Assembly: GCA_002471345.1 (NCBI GenBank)
Contig: DKPS01000145.1
Location: forward strand, 1 to 10,375
DNA: 10,375 nt
Reading direction: 5' to 3'
Source: Saprospiraceae bacterium UBA7328
Lineage (GTDB): Bacteria > Bacteroidota > Bacteroidia > Chitinophagales > Saprospiraceae
The position numbers and the translations under genes are program-made. The notes under the pieces were generated by a model that was not told the DNA's origin, did no database searches, and was given only the letters and a program-made list of their open reading frames with translations. Positions 7,040 to 10,375 of the stretch are shown here, one piece after another; the stretch's first letter is position 1; the number at the start of each line of letters is the position of its first letter.

Positions 7040-7072
7040 CAATCTTATTACCCAGTAAATTAAACTTTCAAG
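7040..7072 (-). promoter_or_regulatory. weak promoter candidate for the SRPBCC two-gene unit
   Basis: On the minus strand CTTG is followed by 20 bases and TAAGATTG. Each element differs by one base from TTTG and TAnnTTTG, and the spacing is one base long. The predicted start near 7033 would give a leader of roughly 58 bases before the ATG at 6975. Position is sensible, similarity only moderate. Confidence 0.25.
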
Positions 7073-7097
7073 AAAATTATTATCCACAACCAAATGT

Positions 7098-7634
7098 CTA
7101 TCTCACAGTGATTTTATCAATTTCCAATTTGAACATCTCTGCTTTTTTGTTAGAAACTAGTATCGCAATTTCTTCGAGAACTTTTGAAGGATAATTGGGC
7201 ATGTCTAATCTTCTACCTCTGAATCTGGGTTCCATTTTAGCTAAAGGAATAGATATAGTTTCCCATTCTCCTGTGGTACTGAAAATGTAAACATATGAGT
7301 GCCGATCATATTTATCTGATTTTGTTCTAAACTGATATTTTTTTCCATCACCTTTAAGATGTATTAATATTTTAGACCTACCATCTATATTTTTCTCACT
7401 AAAACTAGAACGTATAGAAGAGAAACCACCATTATTTTCTAGAGACACACTGCCATAAAAAGTGGCATTCCCTTCATGGTTGAGACTAAAATTTCCAGCA
7501 GAACGTCCTCCCATAACACCATCATCTACAACTGCCCAATTGGTTAGATCACTATCCTTTGTGAACTCAAAAAGAACCATACTCTCATGTATTAATAAAA
7601 AACTTAAGCAAAAATTTATGCACATCATAATCAT
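7098..7634 (-). CDS. CIA30-family protein with probable N-terminal export signal
   Basis: The body matches the CIA30 domain (named for complex I intermediate-associated protein 30; a galactose-binding-like beta sandwich). The hallmark NWAVVDDGVMGGRSAGNF is followed by the GSVSLENNGGFSSIR strand and the GDGKKYQFRTKSD segment. WETISIPLAKMEPRFRGR and a closing strand MFKLEIDKITVR complete it. In mitochondria the protein helps assemble respiratory complex I; the role of bacterial homologues is not settled. I chose the ATG at 7634 because it opens a hydrophobic stretch (CINFCLSFLL) like a short signal peptide before the domain. A longer form from 7688 adds 18 residues, and a cytoplasmic form could start at 7580 (MVLFEF). 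The hydrophobic stretch lacks the usual basic n-region, so export is only probable. The gene is divergent from the M14 peptidase, with 293 bases between the starts. Confidence 0.8.
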   Translation of the reverse strand: MIMMCINFCLSFLLIHESMVLFEFTKDSDLTNWAVVDDGVMGGRSAGNFSLNHEGNATFYGSVSLENNGGFSSIRSSFSEKNIDGRSKILIHLKGDGKKYQFRTKSDKYDRHSYVYIFSTTGEWETISIPLAKMEPRFRGRRLDMPNYPSKVLEEIAILVSNKKAEMFKLEIDKITVR

Positions 7635-7927
7635 AGAATAATTAACATCAATTGGGAAGGCTTGGTTTAAAATTTTTGATATTAACATATAAACTTTAGT
7701 CTTGAATTGTTCGACTAACTAAATAATGCCAACAATCACTATTCAAAACGTTTTTTCAGCTCCTAATTTCACTAACAAAAAACATGTTATAGAAGTATTT
7801 TAAGAACATATGACATCTCAATTGAGCATTGCACAAATTATAGTCAGACGACATAGATATTCAGTACCTAGCGAAGAAAAAATCCAATTTTAATTTCCAG
7901 ACCAAACTCAAATCTGTAATTTCCAAG
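7635..7927. other. divergent intergenic region between the CIA30 and M14 genes
   Basis: These 293 bases separate two outward-facing genes and must hold both promoters unless transcripts enter from outside. The part nearest CIA30 may be coding if its start is at 7688. I found no convincing TAnnTTTG element with a partner for either direction, no RNA gene and no reading frame resembling a protein. It is simply AT-rich sequence to the eye. Confidence 0.5.
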
Positions 7928-9163
7928 ATGAAGTATTTCTATATTATTCTCTTTGGCCTATTTATCTCCTGTACAAGTGGGAAACTACTCAACCATGAAT
8001 TCACAAGAAAGCTAGATACCACCACTAGGCCTATCAATTATCAAGTAAAAAAGACTTATATGGCTGGATCAGTTTCAGCAAGCAACGAATTTCCAGCTGC
8101 TCGTTTGAATGATTTCATGCAACTGAATGATTCCACTTATCAAGTGACTATTAGCCCTGAAAATGTACCTATTAATGAAAGCCCTTGGTATGCATTTCAG
8201 ATTTGGTCAGATATTCCTCAGCATATTTATCTAAAGCTACATTATACTGAACACGAACATCGATATAATCCAAAATTGAGTGATAATGGTGACACATGGA
8301 CTGAAATGGCAACCGACCTTATCCAATTGGACCAAGACAGTGTACATGCAACGATTCAGCTAGATCTGACCCCTCAAAAACTATGGGTAGCTGGTCAGGA
8401 AATCGAGGATCATAGACGGGTCGGAGACTGGATGGAGCAGTTCAAAAATCATCCCTCAGTGTCTCTAGGGTCAGCAGGAACTAGTGTTCAGGATCGTTCA
8501 TTATATTATATGAACATTACCAATGGTGAGAATAAAAAGAAGCCAACAGTAGTAGTTATAAGTCGTCAACATCCACCAGAGGTCACTGGTTATTTAGCAA
8601 TGAAAGCATTTATCGAAAAGATCATTGAGGATGGAGCAAACAATGGCTTCCTAGATAAATATCGAGTAATGGTATATCCACTCATGAATCCAGATGGAGT
8701 GGATCTCGGCCATTATAGACATAATACTGGAGGAATTGATATGAATAGAGATTGGAGCTTTTATCATCAACAAGAAAACAGAACTGTAGCTGAACACATT
8801 GTCTCAGAAACCAACAAGGAAAAAAATGAAGTGGTACTCGGTTTAGATTTTCATAGCACATATTATGATGTCTATTATACCAATGATGAAACTGTAGAAG
8901 TGAGAATTCAAGGATTCACAAAAGAATGGCTGAAACGATTAGAACGAGATCTAGATCTCGAAGATATAAATGAACAAGCTAGTGGCTATGGTGCTCCGAC
9001 ATCGAAAGGATGGTTTAATAAACAATTAGGTGCTGAAAGCATCACTTACGAAATCGGCGATGATACACCAAGAGATTTCATCCAAGTCAAAGGACATTTA
9101 TCCGCTGTACATATGATGGACATACTCTTGAAGTATGGTGAACGATGGAAGCTCTATAAATAG
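7928..9163 (+). CDS. M14-family zinc carboxypeptidase, lipoprotein
   Basis: A 411-residue secreted metallopeptidase. The N-terminus MKYFYIILFGLFISC is a lipoprotein signal (Cys15). Residues from about 35 to 195 form a beta-rich domain like the N-terminal domain of cytosolic-carboxypeptidase-type (M14B) enzymes. The catalytic domain follows, from about 205 to 400. The zinc ligands are visible as HPPE (His215, Glu218) and His309 in LDFHS. The substrate-binding MNPDG (253-257) and MNRDW (Asn273, Arg274) are present, and Glu375 in ITYEIGDD is the likely catalytic glutamate. It should therefore be an active enzyme that removes C-terminal residues from peptides or cell-wall peptides at the envelope. 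Specificity is not readable. It is a single-gene unit converging on the Kbp-like gene, with a strong shared terminator between them. Confidence 0.9.
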   Translation: MKYFYIILFGLFISCTSGKLLNHEFTRKLDTTTRPINYQVKKTYMAGSVSASNEFPAARLNDFMQLNDSTYQVTISPENVPINESPWYAFQIWSDIPQHIYLKLHYTEHEHRYNPKLSDNGDTWTEMATDLIQLDQDSVHATIQLDLTPQKLWVAGQEIEDHRRVGDWMEQFKNHPSVSLGSAGTSVQDRSLYYMNITNGENKKKPTVVVISRQHPPEVTGYLAMKAFIEKIIEDGANNGFLDKYRVMVYPLMNPDGVDLGHYRHNTGGIDMNRDWSFYHQQENRTVAEHIVSETNKEKNEVVLGLDFHSTYYDVYYTNDETVEVRIQGFTKEWLKRLERDLDLEDINEQASGYGAPTSKGWFNKQLGAESITYEIGDDTPRDFIQVKGHLSAVHMMDILLKYGERWKLYK

Positions 9164-9252
9164 TAATATTCTAAGTCTTTTCTTAACTAAACCACAAGAA
9201 AGCAATCTCTTAAATGCTTAGAGAGATCAGGTTACTAAAAGTAAATTCAATA

Positions 9253-9288
9253 AAAAAAGGTGAACAACCTGGGTCATTCACCTTTTTT
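9253..9288. terminator. bidirectional intrinsic terminator
   Basis: AAAAAAGGTGAA (9253-9264) pairs perfectly with TTCACCTTTTTT (9277-9288) around a 12-base loop. The stem has a GGTGAA core, with A-tract and T-tract arms that serve as the U-run on either strand. It lies between the convergent M14 gene (ends 9163) and the Kbp-like gene (ends 9311), and so can end both transcripts. Confidence 0.85.
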
Positions 9289-9310
9289 ACATTTAGTTAT
9301 TCTAGCAATT

Positions 9311-9757
9311 CTAAAGCGCTGGAATTCTCAAAATCTGTCCTGGATATATTTCATCTGGATCTTTAAGCATTGGTTTATTTGCATCAAATATCGTTGGATA
9401 TTTCATCGCATCACCATACACTTCTTTGGCAATTTTAGATAAATAGTCGCCTTTTTTTACTTCATAGAAAGTAGATTCTGGTTCAGGATTTTCGACATGA
9501 ATATTATCAGCTACAGCTCCCACACCTTCTACATTCCCCAATGCCAAAATTACCTTTTCTCTATCCGAATTTGTATTAGTAGATCCTTCAACAATTACTT
9601 GCTGAGCAAGTCCAATTTCTAAATTAGAAATAGGAATCTCTAGAGATTTAATAGCATTTTTCAAAGAAGCAATTCTTGTTTCTTCTTCTGTTAATTCTAC
9701 TTCTTTTTTACCAAATACCTTTTTTCCGGCATTTTTAATAAATGAAAATAAGCCCAT
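9311..9757 (-). CDS. kbp: BON-LysM protein, Kbp/YgaU-like
   Basis: A 148-residue protein that matches the Escherichia coli potassium-binding protein Kbp (YgaU, 149 residues) end to end in plan and in many blocks. The N-terminus MGLFSFIKNAGKKVFG comes first. A BON domain follows at about 26-89 (EKVILALGNVEGVGAVADNI), and a LysM domain at about 97-146 (FYEVKKGDYLSKIAKEVYGDAMKYPTIF, then ANKPMLKDPDEIYPGQILRIP). The E. coli protein is cytoplasmic, binds K+ and acts in growth under K+ stress, and this one also lacks a signal peptide. Whether K+ binding is conserved here is inferred from overall similarity. It lies 86 bases downstream of the GlsB-type gene on the same strand, and a weak hairpin lies between them. 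Both families are stress-linked in other bacteria. Confidence 0.9.
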   Translation of the reverse strand: MGLFSFIKNAGKKVFGKKEVELTEEETRIASLKNAIKSLEIPISNLEIGLAQQVIVEGSTNTNSDREKVILALGNVEGVGAVADNIHVENPEPESTFYEVKKGDYLSKIAKEVYGDAMKYPTIFDANKPMLKDPDEIYPGQILRIPAL

Positions 9758-9814
9758 GTTTTTTTGAATTAAATTTTTTTATAAATACTTCTTAATGATC
9801 AAAACTTAGGTTAA

Positions 9815-9837
9815 AAAAATCAATCTCTTTGATTTTT
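9815..9837 (-). terminator. weak intrinsic terminator after the GlsB-type gene
   Basis: On the minus strand AAAAATCAA and TTGATTTTT form a 9-bp stem around a 5-base loop, continued by two further T residues. It lies a few bases after the stop of the GlsB-type gene. The stem has only two G/C pairs, so termination is likely partial, and some transcripts may read on into the Kbp-like gene. Confidence 0.4.
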
Positions 9838-9843
9838 GTTTTG

Positions 9844-10107
9844 TCAGGCTTTCTTAACTAACCCAACCAAGAACAGAAGAACAATTGCCCCACCGAGAGC
9901 AGTTAGAATACTAGGAATATTAAATCCTCCTGTAGCTGCACCTGCAATTCCAAGCTGTCCAGCCAACCAACCACCAACAAAACTTCCTAGAATTCCTATA
10001 ACAATATTTCCAATGGTTCCAAATCCTCTACCTTTGATAATTTGTCCAGCTAACCATCCTGCTACGGCTCCAAGTAGGCACCAAATAAGAATACTTTCAA
10101 TAGTCAT
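9844..10107 (-). CDS. GlsB/YeaQ/YmgE-family stress-response membrane protein
   Basis: An 87-residue, glycine-rich hydrophobic protein of the transglycosylase-associated (GlsB/YeaQ/YmgE) family. Three helices are visible at about 5-24, 29-53 and 64-84. The repeated AGWLAGQI and GGWLAGQL motifs and the loop KGRGFGTIGNIVIGILGSF are typical. Members are induced by envelope, osmotic or general stress in several bacteria, and GlsB anchors Asp23 in staphylococci. The molecular role is otherwise unclear. The length is normal and the ATG at 10107 gives the expected N-terminus MTIESILIWCLLG. It is upstream of the Kbp-like gene on the same strand, a pairing that suits a shared stress response, though each may have its own promoter. 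Confidence 0.9.
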   Translation of the reverse strand: MTIESILIWCLLGAVAGWLAGQIIKGRGFGTIGNIVIGILGSFVGGWLAGQLGIAGAATGGFNIPSILTALGGAIVLLFLVGLVKKA

Positions 10108-10375
10108 AATAATGTTGATTTTTTAATGTTTTGAAAATTGTCTACACCTATTATACGAGACATTGAACCAAACGTCACATTTTAGTCTATAATCTGATAT
10201 ACTTTTTTGAAACTATACTATTAATATTCACAAGAACCAATTGGCGAGGTATCCCTTTGATCTATTCCTGCTTGTAGAGTTGAGAACTATTCAAACAAAA
10301 TTTCTGCCCACAAGAATTACTGAATAAGGAATCTGTTGGATTAGAATGTTGACAATGACAATAAATAATATCATA
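10108..10375. other. intergenic sequence to the window edge
   Basis: These 268 bases upstream of the GlsB-type gene contain no coding frame that I can support on either strand and no RNA gene that I recognise. They should hold the GlsB promoter, but I found no full TAnnTTTG match with a proper -33 partner. AT-rich without evident repeats. Confidence 0.5.

Noticed and set aside
8945..8960. 16-bp perfect palindrome CGAGATCTAGATCTCG
   Set aside because: It lies within the M14 coding region and encodes a plausible Arg-Asp-Leu-Asp-Leu run of a helix, so it is most simply explained by codon coincidence.
9260..10126. Plus-strand open frames opposite the Kbp-like and GlsB-type genes (9260-9442 and 9836-10126)
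   Set aside because: They are antisense shadows. The minus-strand frames give recognisable families, and the plus-strand frames give low-complexity proline- or tryptophan-rich products.

Overview
The window reads as a stretch of chromosome from a member of the Bacteroidota, probably a marine or environmental Cytophagia/Flavobacteriia relative. This is an inference. It rests on the strongly AT-rich DNA, several short lipoprotein signal peptides ending in a lipobox, A-rich start contexts without strong Shine-Dalgarno sequences, at least one promoter of the TTG-N19-TAnnTTTG type, and the mix of families (CIA30, fatty-acid hydroxylase, M14 lipoprotein, FQN-TLRP protein). I see no mobile element, CRISPR array, tRNA, rRNA or phage gene. 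No gap between genes exceeds 300 bases.

Layout by strand block. Bases 36-3071 (+) form a tight three-gene operon for an ATP-driven exporter: a lipoprotein HlyD-type adaptor, an FtsX/MacB-type permease (ATGA overlap) and a LolD/MacB-type ATPase (7-base gap). An outer-membrane channel gene is not in the window. Bases 3294-4581 (+) hold an alpha/beta-hydrolase lipoprotein followed by an NTF2-like protein. The lipoprotein signal peptide of the latter is cut by an in-frame TAA at 4117-4119.

Bases 4592-7634 (-) hold five genes. In their own reading order these are a CIA30-domain protein, a SRPBCC protein directly followed by a 123-residue conserved protein (9-base gap), a membrane-bound fatty-acid hydroxylase/sterol desaturase, and a small three-helix membrane protein with a good promoter that carries a 12-bp palindrome near its predicted start site. 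Bases 7928-9163 (+) encode a lipoprotein zinc carboxypeptidase of family M14. It converges on 9311-10107 (-), which holds a Kbp/YgaU-like BON-LysM protein and a GlsB/YeaQ-type small stress membrane protein. A clear bidirectional terminator at 9253-9288 lies between the convergent genes.

Most of this is ordinary housekeeping or envelope-related accessory sequence. The exporter operon is the only obvious multi-gene machine. The best oddity is the interrupted lipoprotein signal at 4099-4161. I did not find a convincing new defence, mobile or biosynthetic system.
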